Source: Thermoflexus sp. (lineage in GTDB: Bacteria; Chloroflexota; Anaerolineae; Thermoflexales; Thermoflexaceae). Taken from it: a DNA stretch of 64,000 bases. Below the pieces are notes generated by a model. The model was not told the origin of the DNA. It did not search any database and saw only the letters and a program-made list of their open reading frames with translations. Of this stretch, positions 45,337 to 54,738 are shown one piece after another. The first letter of the stretch is position 1, and every line of letters begins with the position of its first letter. Made by a program: the position numbers and the translations under genes. The DNA lies in NCBI RefSeq assembly GCF_034432235.1, contig NZ_DAOUCJ010000075.1, positions 78,787-142,786 on the forward strand. The letters are read 5' to 3'.

Positions 45337-47154
45337 GTGTTTTCTCTTTCGGCGATCTGGATATTGCTGATCCTGATCGTGATGGCCGGCCTGATGATGA
45401 GCGGGGCGCTGCGGCCGGATCTGGCAGCCCTAATCCTGGTTTTAGGGCTGTCCTTCAGCGGATTGCTTTCCCCTCAAGAGGCCTTCAGCGGGTTCAGTCG
45501 CTCCGCCGTCATCGCGCTCATCGCCCTCTTCATTCTCACGGCGGGGCTGAACCGAACCGGGGTTTCTCGCATCCTGGGCGAGCGGCTGAGCCGGTGGGCT
45601 GGGAATTCCCCGCAACGGCTCGTCGCGGGGATGACCTTGTTGACCGCCCTGCTCTCGATGGCCATGAACTCGGTGACGGCCGCCGCTGTGACGATGCCTC
45701 TGGCTGTTCAGGCGGCTCGACGGATCGGTCTGGCTCCCTCCCGCATCCTGATCCCGATCGCATATGGGGCCCTGCTCGGGGGGATGCCCACCCTGTTCAC
45801 CACTGCCAATCTGCTGCTCAGCGGCCTCCTCCGGGAAAGCCAGGGGCGCTCCCTGACCATGCTGGATTTCCTCGTGGTCGGCTGGCTCCCGGCCCTCCTC
45901 GGTTTGCTGTGGGTGATCCTGGTCACATGGCGAACTCTGCCGGAACGCTTCCCTGCGGGGCAATTGATGCGCCTTCACCGACTGAACCGGGAGCTGGCGG
46001 AGATCTACGGCTTGAAGAATGGCCTGGTGGAGCTCCTGATCGAACCGACCTCGCCCTTGGCCGGCGTTTCGCTGGGCGAAAGCGAGCTCGCTTCCCGATA
46101 TCAGCTGATGGTGGTGGGGATCCGCAGGGGCGGACGGTTGATCCTTTCTCCTGCTCGCTCGGAAACGTTCCAGCCCGGGGATGTGCTTCTGATTGCCGCT
46201 GGGTCTCCTGGGGAAGCCAGCCTGGAGGAGGCCACCCGGGCCCTCAAGCTTCGTAAGCTCCCCCGCCCGGCGGCTCCCGAGATCCTGGAGGCCGGAGAAG
46301 CGGGGCTGATCGAGATCCTCCTCTCCCCGCACACCACTTTGATTGGCAAGACGTTACGGGAGCTCCGGTTCCGAGAGCGATATGGCCTTCAGGTCCTGGC
46401 CATCTGGCGGGAAGGACGCCCCATCCGGGCCGGGCTGGCGGATGAGCGCTTGCGTTTTGGGGATGCGCTGCTGGCCTACGGCCCGTGGGAGCGGATCCGC
46501 CTTCTCCAGGACGACCCGGAGTTCATCGTCTTGCAGACCGATGGGGAGCCCCTGCGGCCCTCCCGCCGGATCCCGGCGATCGGGATCATGCTGGGGGTGA
46601 TCCTGGCCTCGATCATGACCTCTCGATCGGTAGCCGAATTGACCATGGCCGGGGCGGTGCTGATGATCCTGACCGGTTGCCTGACGATGGAGGAGGCCTA
46701 CCGGGCTATCGAATGGCCGACAGTGTTCATGGTCGCCGGGCTGCTGCCGCTCTCCATCGCGATCTCTCGGACAGGAGCCGCCCAAGGACTGGGGGAGCTG
46801 TTGCTTCAGGGGATCGGCGGCACCCCGCCCTGGATGGGCATCCTGGCATTCACCGGGATCGCCGCGGCGTTGACCCAGGTGCTCTCCGCCTCGGTCACCG
46901 CCGTCGTTTGGGGTCCGATCGCGCTGCGCGCGGCTCCGGTTCTGGGGATCCCGCCGCACTGGATGGGGCTGGCGGTGGCTCTGGCGACCTCAGCAGCCTT
47001 CCTCACGCCGATGGCCCACCCTGCCAACGCCCTCGTGATGGGCGCCGGGGGCTATCGGCCTAAAGACTTCCTCAAAGCGGGGCTCCCCCTCTGGGTCCTC
47101 AGCATAGGGGCCATCACCCTGTCCACCGTATGGTTCGGGCGATGGCTTCCATAA
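45337..47154 (+). CDS. SLC13/citrate-type anion permease with two RCK_C domains
   Basis: 605 residues. Membrane helices fill residues 1-205 and 415-605 in the usual inverted halves (FSGFSRSAVIALIALFILTA; MAMNSVTAAAVTMPLAVQAA; MVAGLLPLSIAISRTGAAQG; ASVTAVVWGPIALRAAPV). Between them are two TrkA-C (RCK_C) modules (LLIEPTSPLAGVSLGESELA and ILLSPHTTLIGKTLRELRF). The layout matches the sulfate or dicarboxylate carriers often found in bacteria. The start is GTG 45337 after GGGAGGA. It is divergent from ffh. Substrate unresolved. Confidence 0.88.
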   Translation: MFSLSAIWILLILIVMAGLMMSGALRPDLAALILVLGLSFSGLLSPQEAFSGFSRSAVIALIALFILTAGLNRTGVSRILGERLSRWAGNSPQRLVAGMTLLTALLSMAMNSVTAAAVTMPLAVQAARRIGLAPSRILIPIAYGALLGGMPTLFTTANLLLSGLLRESQGRSLTMLDFLVVGWLPALLGLLWVILVTWRTLPERFPAGQLMRLHRLNRELAEIYGLKNGLVELLIEPTSPLAGVSLGESELASRYQLMVVGIRRGGRLILSPARSETFQPGDVLLIAAGSPGEASLEEATRALKLRKLPRPAAPEILEAGEAGLIEILLSPHTTLIGKTLRELRFRERYGLQVLAIWREGRPIRAGLADERLRFGDALLAYGPWERIRLLQDDPEFIVLQTDGEPLRPSRRIPAIGIMLGVILASIMTSRSVAELTMAGAVLMILTGCLTMEEAYRAIEWPTVFMVAGLLPLSIAISRTGAAQGLGELLLQGIGGTPPWMGILAFTGIAAALTQVLSASVTAVVWGPIALRAAPVLGIPPHWMGLAVALATSAAFLTPMAHPANALVMGAGGYRPKDFLKAGLPLWVLSIGAITLSTVWFGRWLP

Positions 47155-47158
47155 ATTG

Positions 47159-47749
47159 CTAATGGGCTTCCAGAGGCGTGTAATAGGGTTCTCCCGCGCA
47201 CGCCCGACACAACACCTGGCCGTTCCGGGCCACCTCTCGCCCATCGTTAATCCCCTCGCCGCAACGGGCGCAGAAAACCCGCCGCAGGGGATGGCCGGGC
47301 AAATCCTCCTGTGGGATCGTCACCCGAACCCACTGGAGGCGGAACAGATCCTCATCGGGCATGATCCGATAAGCGTGGCGCTGGGCGGCAGCTTGGCTCA
47401 GGCCGGGCGGGGCCAGGTGGAGGGCGGTCTCCCGCGCATCATCCCGGGCCACGATCCGCACCGCCCGACCGGTCTGGGTGTCCACGAAGGTCGCCGCTGC
47501 TTTCCCATAATCGATGTGCTTCAGCGTGCGCCGTCCCAAGCGGCATCCCGTCACCGTGGCGATGGCATCCGTCAGGCAGCGATCGATCTCCACATAGACC
47601 ATCAACCGGCGTCGATCCCCGGGATCCTCCGGATTCAATCCCAGCAGCCGGCATCCCAGAAGGGCCATTCGAACACCCAGGATCTGACCGGGGCAGAGAT
47701 GTCCGTGGAAAGCCGCTGCTTCCTCCAGCCACTCTTCCAACGTGCGCAT
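47159..47749 (-). CDS. FmdE-domain protein with C-terminal zinc finger
   Basis: 196 residues. EAAAFHGHLCPGQILGVRMA is the FmdE signature, with the conserved His and Cys, and DRCLTDAIATVTGCRLGRRT continues it. The C-terminus has VFCARCGEGINDGREVARNG and VLCRAC, a TraR/DksA-type four-cysteine zinc finger. FmdE-like proteins co-occur with formylmethanofuran dehydrogenases and other Mo/W enzymes, but their role is not settled. The moaA and moeA genes in this window fit. It is convergent with the SLC13 gene, 4 bases apart. Confidence 0.88.
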   Translation of the reverse strand: MRTLEEWLEEAAAFHGHLCPGQILGVRMALLGCRLLGLNPEDPGDRRRLMVYVEIDRCLTDAIATVTGCRLGRRTLKHIDYGKAAATFVDTQTGRAVRIVARDDARETALHLAPPGLSQAAAQRHAYRIMPDEDLFRLQWVRVTIPQEDLPGHPLRRVFCARCGEGINDGREVARNGQVLCRACAGEPYYTPLEAH

Positions 47750-47777
47750 TCCAGACTCCCGAGCGATCGGATCGGGC

Positions 47778-47954
47778 TCAGGAGGGCTTATCCGGCTTCG
47801 TTTCCGATTTCTCCTCGTCCGCGGCCAGGCCCCGACGGAATTCCCGAATGCTCTGCCCGAGCTCCCGGGCCAGATGGGTCAAACGACCAGGCCCGAACAG
47901 CAAAAGGGCGATCAACAAAATGACGACCAGCTCCGCTGGTCCCAGACGGAACAT
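47778..47954 (-). CDS. tatA: Twin-arginine translocase subunit TatA
   Basis: A 58-residue protein. MFRLGPAELVVILLIALLLF is the single short membrane helix with FGPGRLTHLARELGQSIREF, the hinge and amphipathic helix of TatA/TatE; a charged tail follows. GGAGG lies upstream of ATG 47954. The tatC gene is not adjacent. It is between galE (29 bases) and the FmdE-like gene (28 bases) on the same strand. Export of folded Mo enzymes is a plausible task (inference). Confidence 0.92.
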   Translation of the reverse strand: MFRLGPAELVVILLIALLLFGPGRLTHLARELGQSIREFRRGLAADEEKSETKPDKPS

Positions 47955-47983
47955 CCCATTTCCTCCATTTGAAGATTCATGCG

Positions 47984-48958
47984 CTATTCCTCATACCCTT
48001 CCGGGTGAGCCTGCATCCAGCGCCACGCGCTGAGCACGATGTCCCGCAACTTGAATTGAGGGGTCCAGCCCAGGTCCCGGTGAATGGCTTCCGGGGAGGC
48101 GACCAGCATCGCCGGATCCCCGGGCCGCCGGGCCGCCTCGACCGCCGGGATCGGATGCCCCGTCACCTCCCGGCATACCTCCAGGACCTCTCGCACCGTG
48201 TATCCCACTCCGGTGCCCACATTATAAATCATCACCGGCCGATCCGAGAGGGCCTCCAGTGCCAAGAGATGCGCCCGGGCCAGGTCGACAACGTGGATGT
48301 AATCCCGCACGCATGTCCCATCCCGGGTGGGGTAATCCGTCCCGTAGATCTCCACGTAGGGCCGACGGCCCATGGCCACGGCCAAGATGTTCGGGATCAG
48401 ATGGCTCTCCGGCCGATGATCCTCTCCGCGGCTTGCGGTTGCTCCTCCCGCGTTGAAATATCGCAGGGCGGCATAGCGCAGGCCACGGGTGCGATGCAGC
48501 CACATCAGGACGCGTTCCACCGTCGCCTTGGTTTCCCCATAAACGTTCACAGGCCCGATGGGGGAAGACTCCGTGAGCGGCTCCGGGGCTGGGGCATAGA
48601 CCGCAGCGGTGGAAGAGAACACCACCCGATCTACTCCGGCGGCCAGCAATGATTCCAGAAAAGCGATGGTGTGGGCGACGTTGTTCCGAAGATACTTGAA
48701 AGGATCCCGCATGGATTCTCCGGCCTCAATGAAGGCGGCGAAATGCATGGCCGCCTGACAGGGCCACCGGCGCAGGGTCTCCATCACCCGTTCCCCATCT
48801 CCGATATCGCCCTGCACAAACAGAGCGCCTTCGGGAACCGCAGCGCGGAACCCATGCGAGAGATTATCGTAGACCACGACCTCGTAGCCGGCGTCCAGCA
48901 GGAATTCCGCCACGATGCTGCCGATGTATCCAGCTCCGCCCGCCACCAGGACGCGCAT
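47984..48958 (-). CDS. galE: UDP-glucose 4-epimerase
   Basis: 324 residues. Rossmann start VLVAGGAGYIGSIVAEFLLD, the SSTAAVYAP strand, catalytic YGETK (YxxxK) and the ALRYFNAGGATASRGEDHRP segment that in GalE binds the UDP-sugar. It interconverts UDP-glucose and UDP-galactose, or the N-acetyl forms. I chose ATG 48958; the frame is open further up, but that part lacks homology. Sits between tatA and a CESA-like glycosyltransferase. Confidence 0.94.
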   Translation of the reverse strand: MRVLVAGGAGYIGSIVAEFLLDAGYEVVVYDNLSHGFRAAVPEGALFVQGDIGDGERVMETLRRWPCQAAMHFAAFIEAGESMRDPFKYLRNNVAHTIAFLESLLAAGVDRVVFSSTAAVYAPAPEPLTESSPIGPVNVYGETKATVERVLMWLHRTRGLRYAALRYFNAGGATASRGEDHRPESHLIPNILAVAMGRRPYVEIYGTDYPTRDGTCVRDYIHVVDLARAHLLALEALSDRPVMIYNVGTGVGYTVREVLEVCREVTGHPIPAVEAARRPGDPAMLVASPEAIHRDLGWTPQFKLRDIVLSAWRWMQAHPEGYEE

Positions 48959-49053
48959 GGGAGCGTGGGATCCTCCGACGGATTGAATGATTCCGGGATT
49001 CCGGCAGGCTTTCCCCCATGGGGGTGAGACGCACCCACGGGAAAACACGCAGT

Positions 49054-50541
49054 CTACGAGTGGGAGAACGGATCGCGGCGGCCCGCCTTATCCAGAGAAA
49101 TCCGAGGAGCCGCAGAAGACACCGTTGGAAGAAGAGCGGGGAAAGGCCGGGCCGGGATCAAGCTATGCCAGGCCACGATGCCGTAGCTGATGGCATAACA
49201 CAGCAGGAAAGGCACCGCCCCATCGAGGTTATGATGCCATGCCCGCCAGGCGAGGAAAAGGGCATACAGGGCGAAGGCCCCTTCAATCCATCCCATGGGA
49301 TCCGTCTCCAGCCCGGCATCCATCGCCCGCTCCCCTTTAGGCGTTCGCACAAACTCCGACCGATAGCCCAGAAGGGCCTCCAGGATAGCCCGGGTGTTGT
49401 TCAGCGTTAACCCGGTTCCCACCAGGAACAACAAGGGAATCGGCCACAGGCGCCGGGGCCAATCGGGATAGAGGGCTTGCTGGCTCAGGCCATACATCAA
49501 CGGGATCGCCAGCAGCCCGAGGCCCAGGATCACGGTCCATTTCGGCCGTTCCGCCGAATGTCGCAAGAGGGGACCCCAGAGCAGAAGCAGCAGCACACCC
49601 AGCAGATTGGTGAAATACCCTCCAAGGTGGAACATGGCCGCCAGGCGCTTCCACCATGGCCAGCGGCTGCGCCAGATGCGCCCCACCAGCTTGCAGAACG
49701 TCTGGGTGGTCCCCTTGGCCCACCGGAATTGCTGGCGTTTGAAGGCGGGGAGCGTGAGAGGAACCTCTGCCGGGACGGTTACATCGGGGACGAAGACCAT
49801 TCGCCATCCGGCGAGTTGCGCCCGGTAACTGAGATCCAGATCCTCCGTTAATGTATCGCTCTCCCAGCCCCCTGCCGCCTCAACGGCCTCCCGGCGCCAT
49901 ACTCCGGCGGAACCGTTGAAGTTGACCGGGAGGCCGGCTGCCGAGCGGGCCACCTGATCCACCATGAAGTGGGCGTCCAGCATCAGGGCCTGGGCCCGGG
50001 TGATCCAGGAGGCATCAGCGTTCAGATGGCTCCAGCGGGCCTGAGCTGCCCCGATGGAAGGATCGGCCAGCAGCACCGGGATCATCCGCTTCAGGAAATC
50101 CGGGGGGGGAACGAAATCTGCGTCGAAGATCGCGATGAATTCCCCTCGCGCCCGCTGCAGCCCATAGGCCAGCGCGCCGGCCTTATAGCCGCTCCGGTTC
50201 GGCCGTCGCAACAGCTCGATGGGATAGCCTAAACTTTGATACAAGGCCACATGCCGCTGGACCAGCTGGGCAGTTTCATCGGTGGAATCATCCAGGACCT
50301 GGATCTCGAGGCGATCCCGCGGATAATCCAGCGCGACCACCGCTTCCAGCAGGCGCTCCACCACACTTCCCTCGTTGTAAATGGGCAGCTGAACCGTCAC
50401 CAGGGGCCAGGTTCTGGGCTCGGCCCGCGGGATCGCACGGCGTCGCCCCCACAGGCTCAGCCCGGTCAACACCAGCACATACAGCGCATAGAAGAACAGC
50501 AGGATGCTGATCCCCAGGCTGGCCATCGCCAGGATCTTCAT
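49054..50541 (-). CDS. Processive-type family 2 glycosyltransferase (CESA/CsxA-like)
   Basis: 495 residues. One membrane helix at 3-25, then the GT-A domain: VTVQLPIYNEGSVVERLLEA, VLDDSTDETAQL, FDADFVPPPDFLKR (DxD), TEDLDLSYRAQLAGW (TED) and QQFRWAKG (QxxRW). A cluster of four to five membrane helices fills 300-475. This set marks membrane polysaccharide synthases such as glucomannan or beta-glucan synthases. It overlaps the upstream cyclase gene by 4 bases. Which sugar is polymerised is unknown. Confidence 0.9.
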   Translation of the reverse strand: MKILAMASLGISILLFFYALYVLVLTGLSLWGRRRAIPRAEPRTWPLVTVQLPIYNEGSVVERLLEAVVALDYPRDRLEIQVLDDSTDETAQLVQRHVALYQSLGYPIELLRRPNRSGYKAGALAYGLQRARGEFIAIFDADFVPPPDFLKRMIPVLLADPSIGAAQARWSHLNADASWITRAQALMLDAHFMVDQVARSAAGLPVNFNGSAGVWRREAVEAAGGWESDTLTEDLDLSYRAQLAGWRMVFVPDVTVPAEVPLTLPAFKRQQFRWAKGTTQTFCKLVGRIWRSRWPWWKRLAAMFHLGGYFTNLLGVLLLLLWGPLLRHSAERPKWTVILGLGLLAIPLMYGLSQQALYPDWPRRLWPIPLLFLVGTGLTLNNTRAILEALLGYRSEFVRTPKGERAMDAGLETDPMGWIEGAFALYALFLAWRAWHHNLDGAVPFLLCYAISYGIVAWHSLIPARPFPALLPTVSSAAPRISLDKAGRRDPFSHS

Positions 50542-51380
50542 GGCTGTCCCTCCCGGAACCCCAGGAATCGATAAACCGGCACCACCTGAGCCCCTCCCCG
50601 GACCGGGAAAACGGGCAATGCCCGGGCCTCAATGCGATCCCGCAACCGCTCAAACACCGCCCGGCTGATCATAATCTGGCCAGGCGGCGCGGCCTCCTGC
50701 AACCGGCGGGCGTAATTGGCCACACTGCCGACTACCGTGTATGTCCAGTAATCTGGCGTCCCGATAGGGCCCATAATGGCCTCGCCCACATGCACACCGA
50801 TCCGATAGCGCCGTCTCTGCTCCGGAGGGAGCATCGCGTGCAGAAGGGCCAGCTCCTGCTGCATCCGCCACGCCGCCCGCAGGGCCCGATAGGTATGATC
50901 CGGCAGATCGAAGGGCGCATTAAACCAGCCCAGCACCGCATCCCCCATAAACCGATCCACCACTCCCCCTTCTCCTCGGATCGCCTCCCAGGCCACCCGG
51001 AGGTAGCGATTCAGAAGAGGGACCAGATCCTCCAGAGGAAGTCGATCGCATAAACCTGAAAAACCCTGTAGATCGGCAAATAGCACCGTGATCTCCCGTC
51101 GGACCCCCCCTTCCACCCAGGGATCCGAATGCTGGATCAGGTAGGCCCTCAGGTGGGGATCCAGCATGTGAGCCAGAAGGGCCTGCTCGCGCTGGACCCG
51201 AGCCTGCAAGCCCTCCAGGAGCTCGCGGCTGGCCTCCAAAGCGGCCCGCAACGAGCCCTGGGGATCCATGCCTGAGGTTTCCCGCCCTGTTCCGGAAACC
51301 TCCCACCCGATTCGCTCCAGCTGCTCGCGGAGGAGATGAAGCAGCCGGCTGATCTCGGAGGAACGCTCGACAGACTCCAT
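50538..51380 (-). CDS. Class III adenylate/guanylate cyclase
   Basis: 280 residues. The first 95 are helical; the cyclase homology domain starts at REITVLFADLQGFSGLCDRL (first metal Asp) with RFMGDAVLGWF (second metal Asp), RIGVHVGEAIMGPIGTPDYW and YTVVGSVANYARRLQ (Asn and Arg of the transition state). The residue before the second Asp motif is Arg (DRFMGD) where adenylate cyclases usually have Lys, so base choice is unclear. Likely makes cAMP or cGMP; it overlaps the glycosyltransferase gene, suggesting linked control (inference). Confidence 0.88.
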   Translation of the reverse strand: MESVERSSEISRLLHLLREQLERIGWEVSGTGRETSGMDPQGSLRAALEASRELLEGLQARVQREQALLAHMLDPHLRAYLIQHSDPWVEGGVRREITVLFADLQGFSGLCDRLPLEDLVPLLNRYLRVAWEAIRGEGGVVDRFMGDAVLGWFNAPFDLPDHTYRALRAAWRMQQELALLHAMLPPEQRRRYRIGVHVGEAIMGPIGTPDYWTYTVVGSVANYARRLQEAAPPGQIMISRAVFERLRDRIEARALPVFPVRGGAQVVPVYRFLGFREGQP

Positions 51381-51646
51381 GTTCCTCGACGGAATCCCCG
51401 CGATGGATTTCCCCTAACGGCCGGGCGGTGGCACCATCCCGCCCCTCGAATCGAGATCTCGATCCTGGCGAGGGATTCAGATCCCCCTGTCCGTGTAACG
51501 GACGGCCATCCGCCCCAACCTCCTCGGGTAGGCGGGCTTTCATCCCGACGCTTCGCCCGACCTGGGGTCGCCGTTCAAGCGGCCCATGCAAGAGGGATTC
51601 TGGTCATTCCGGGAATCCCACTGGCGGGCGATTCGGGCCATCTCCG

Positions 51647-53956
51647 TTACCTGCGGAACGAAACGCGAGGCCCTGCCATAGATCCCTTCCCGATCGGGGG
51701 CAGGGCTTGCCGGAGCCGCCACTGAAGCCCCTTATACAGAAGGCGCGGCACCCATCCTGGAGGCGGTGGGAGCGCCCGGGCCCGACGTCCTCCGAACCGG
51801 ACCGCGCTGTAACACTCCGCCACCTGCTCCAGCGCCCCAGCAACTTCCGGGATCAGACCCCCCAAATAACGGGCGCGCTCCATCGGGGTCCAGGAGGCCG
51901 GGAACCGGATCCCCAGCAGCCACGCCACCCGGTTCATCCAGAGGTAACCCCGAGCGGCCGGGGAGAGCCGGCGCACCCGATAGTGATCCCGGATCCCAAG
52001 CGCCAAGCTCAGGAATCCCAGCGCTCCAACGAAGCCCACCGTCACGAGCCCCACCGAGAAGCGTGAAGCCCGGGGCAAGGGAAGCGATTCCCCCGGCTGG
52101 ATGTCGAAATCCCCTTCCAGCATACGGCGGGGGGTCGGCATCGGCCGGGGCGCCCCAGGCGTTGAATCGATGGGCCCAGGGGCCGCGGGGGTGGGGGTCG
52201 GGGAGATGGGACGCTGCGGGCGGAGGATGGAAGGCTGGGCCGCGGTGGGTTCGAATTCCACCCATCCGAAGCCCGGGAAGTAGATCTCCACCCAGGTGTG
52301 GGCATCCCGCTGACGCACCCGATAACGCCCATCGGGCATCCACTCCCCCTGCGCGTAACCGCTCACCACCCGGGCCGGGATGCCCAGGGCGCGGGCCATC
52401 ACTGCCATCGCGGACGCATAGTAATCACAGTATCCCTGACGGATGTCGAAGAGCACATACACCACGCCGTCCCGGCCGGGTGGGGGGGGCGGGATGTTCT
52501 CATTATAACGGATATTGCGGCGCAGCCAGGCCTCGAGCGCCGCCGCCTTATCGTAAGGCGTATCGTAACCGGCCGTGATCCGCTCGGCCAGACGGCGGAT
52601 CCGGGGATCCAGATCGGAGGGCAACTGCAGATACCGCTGCACCCATTCCGGATAAACTGTCCCCGCCTGCCGCAGGCTCTCGACATCAGGAACCGGGACC
52701 AGGGAGATGGCCTCATAGATCTGCTGGGCGCCGAAGGGCCGTGGGCTGCGGATCAGCATCAGATCATGGGCCTGGGCGTTGAAACGCCCCTGAACAATGG
52801 AGGGCAGGCTGACCGCGACGGGATGCTGAGCGGCGAAGATCAGGGTGTTGCCGGGGAGATAGACGATGAACGTCTGGGTGACCACCGCCCGGCCTTCCCA
52901 GAGAGGCCGCGCCGTCAGAGCCGTCATCGGCGCGCGGCTCTGTTCATCTTCCCCCGAGGAAAGCCAGCCGCTGGAGGTGTAGACATCGTAAACCATACCA
53001 CGCCAGTAGCGGGCGGGCCCCTGCGCTTTCACATCCATCACCGGCGTGTCGCTCAGCCGCCGCGGGCCACCGAAAGACAGCGTGCGGCTGAGGGGGCTCC
53101 CATAGGCCGGGCGCTGGGAACGCAGGGAGCTGAACAATCGGTTAAAGGTCTCCTGGCTCCGGCGCAACGGCCGGCTGACCTCGCCCCAGGCCCGGGAAAC
53201 CATCTCATTGGTCCCCCCCGCCGGAAGCAACCAGGCCAAGGCCAGCGTCAGCCCGGCCATCACCAGCCCCGCCCGCAGGATGTCCACCCCCAGATCCGGG
53301 ACGAACCATACCCGCTCCAGCCGCCATCGGTAGCTCTGCTCCTCATAATGAACCGTGACCAGCCAGAGCAGCGCGCCCAGAAGGTAGGCGATCAGGAAGA
53401 GGGTGAGCGGACGGGGACCCAGATAGTAATAGGCGTTGATAAAGGTAATGAGCCCGGCCGGAAGCAACGCCCGCCATGATCGGATCGTCCGAAAAGAATA
53501 CCAGGCGCTCGCGCTGGCGGCCAGCCAGATCAGAGCGCCCATCAGGACCACGAAGGGGAGCGGGTCGCTGCCGCGACCGCCCCGCATGGCCTCCATCGCC
53601 CAGACGGTGAGACGATAGCCCAGCCACTGAAGTTTCAGCGACCAGGTGGGCACATGGATCAGACGGGCGCTGAGATACCCGACCCAGACGGCTCCATACC
53701 CCAGATTCAGCACCAGGGCGACAGGCCCCGGGAAACGGGAGATCGCCAGCAGCCACCCGATGAGGAGGCCCCCGATGGCCACCGGCGGAAGGATCTCCAG
53801 GCCATCTGCCCAACCGGATAGCGTCACCGTCCATGCGGCCGAGCCGTTGATCACCAGCAGGAGGAACAGCATCCAGAGCGTCCCCCCTACCCCGCGGGAG
53901 ACGGCCGGCGCCATCGGGAAGGCCCGGGAGAGCCCTACCTGGCGTTCTCCCACCAT
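51647..53956 (-). CDS. Transglutaminase-like membrane protein, TgpA family
   Basis: 769 residues. Five to six membrane helices come first (residues 28-245), then a DUF3488-type outer part, and the transglutaminase core near 475-560 with the Cys, His and Asp of the triad: IRQGYCDYYASAMAVMARAL, RQRDAHTWVEIYFPGFGWVE, FEPTAAQ. A further helix (about 630-655) and a DUF4129-like tail follow. A Pro-rich linker separates the parts. Substrate unknown. ATG 53956, with GGGAG upstream, overlaps surE by 22 bases. Confidence 0.9.
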   Translation of the reverse strand: MVGERQVGLSRAFPMAPAVSRGVGGTLWMLFLLLVINGSAAWTVTLSGWADGLEILPPVAIGGLLIGWLLAISRFPGPVALVLNLGYGAVWVGYLSARLIHVPTWSLKLQWLGYRLTVWAMEAMRGGRGSDPLPFVVLMGALIWLAASASAWYSFRTIRSWRALLPAGLITFINAYYYLGPRPLTLFLIAYLLGALLWLVTVHYEEQSYRWRLERVWFVPDLGVDILRAGLVMAGLTLALAWLLPAGGTNEMVSRAWGEVSRPLRRSQETFNRLFSSLRSQRPAYGSPLSRTLSFGGPRRLSDTPVMDVKAQGPARYWRGMVYDVYTSSGWLSSGEDEQSRAPMTALTARPLWEGRAVVTQTFIVYLPGNTLIFAAQHPVAVSLPSIVQGRFNAQAHDLMLIRSPRPFGAQQIYEAISLVPVPDVESLRQAGTVYPEWVQRYLQLPSDLDPRIRRLAERITAGYDTPYDKAAALEAWLRRNIRYNENIPPPPPGRDGVVYVLFDIRQGYCDYYASAMAVMARALGIPARVVSGYAQGEWMPDGRYRVRQRDAHTWVEIYFPGFGWVEFEPTAAQPSILRPQRPISPTPTPAAPGPIDSTPGAPRPMPTPRRMLEGDFDIQPGESLPLPRASRFSVGLVTVGFVGALGFLSLALGIRDHYRVRRLSPAARGYLWMNRVAWLLGIRFPASWTPMERARYLGGLIPEVAGALEQVAECYSAVRFGGRRARALPPPPGWVPRLLYKGLQWRLRQALPPIGKGSMAGPRVSFRR

Positions 53957-54738
53957 TGGCGCAACTCCCTTTCCGAGACCCGGGATGTGAGATCCAGGCT
54001 CAGCGGCGTGACCGAGACTACCTGATCCACCACCAGCGCGTGAATATCCGAATCGGGCTCCAGGCGCTCAAAGTCGATCTCCACCCGATACCCCAGCGGA
54101 CCGGGATCCGTCGGGCGACGGCGCATCGGCCGCACCGGAACGAAATACCGCTGGCGGGACTGGCGGGTCCAGCGCCACGGCGTCTCCGGCGTGGCGGTGG
54201 CGGGGATATCGATTTTGAGCACATCCACATCAAAAGGCAACGCCTGCCGGAGGACCGCCCGGGCAAATAAGCAGGTGAAATAAGCGGCGGCGCGGAAATC
54301 GATCTCCTCCGAATACCCCAGGTGGTGCTCCACCGGGGTCTGCAGGGAGACCGCCAGAGCGGGGATGCCGAAGCTGGCCGCCTCCAGGGCGGCCCCCACG
54401 GTGCCCGAGATGGTTACCCCGGAGCCCACGTTCTCCCCGTAATTGATGCCGGAGACCACCAGATCCGGCGGGCGCGGCAGGATCTCCAGGATCGCGTGAT
54501 CCACCACCTGAGCCGGCGTCCCCTCCACCGCATAGGCCCGGAGGATCCCGCCGTTCACCATCAGGGTCTCCGGATAGATCCGCCCCTCGGAGGTGGCCGG
54601 CATACAACGCCCCGCGCCGGACCACTGCTCGACGGGAGCCACCACCACCACCTGCCCCAGGGTTTGCAGGGCAGCTGCCGCCGCCCGCAACCCGGGGGAT
54701 CGGATCCCATCGTCGTTGGTCACCAGGATGAGCGGCAC
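53935..54738 (-). CDS. surE: 5'/3'-nucleotidase SurE
   Basis: 267 residues. ILVTNDDGIRSPGLRAAAAA holds the metal-binding NDD at 8-10; VVVVAPVEQWSGAG, VVSGINYGENVGSGVTISGT and GIPALAVSLQ complete the SurE core. It removes phosphate from nucleoside monophosphates, and in some bacteria from short polyphosphate. It overlaps the ATP-grasp gene by 19 bases and the TgpA-like gene by 22. Confidence 0.94.
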   Translation of the reverse strand: MPLILVTNDDGIRSPGLRAAAAALQTLGQVVVVAPVEQWSGAGRCMPATSEGRIYPETLMVNGGILRAYAVEGTPAQVVDHAILEILPRPPDLVVSGINYGENVGSGVTISGTVGAALEAASFGIPALAVSLQTPVEHHLGYSEEIDFRAAAYFTCLFARAVLRQALPFDVDVLKIDIPATATPETPWRWTRQSRQRYFVPVRPMRRRPTDPGPLGYRVEIDFERLEPDSDIHALVVDQVVSVTPLSLDLTSRVSERELRQWWENAR

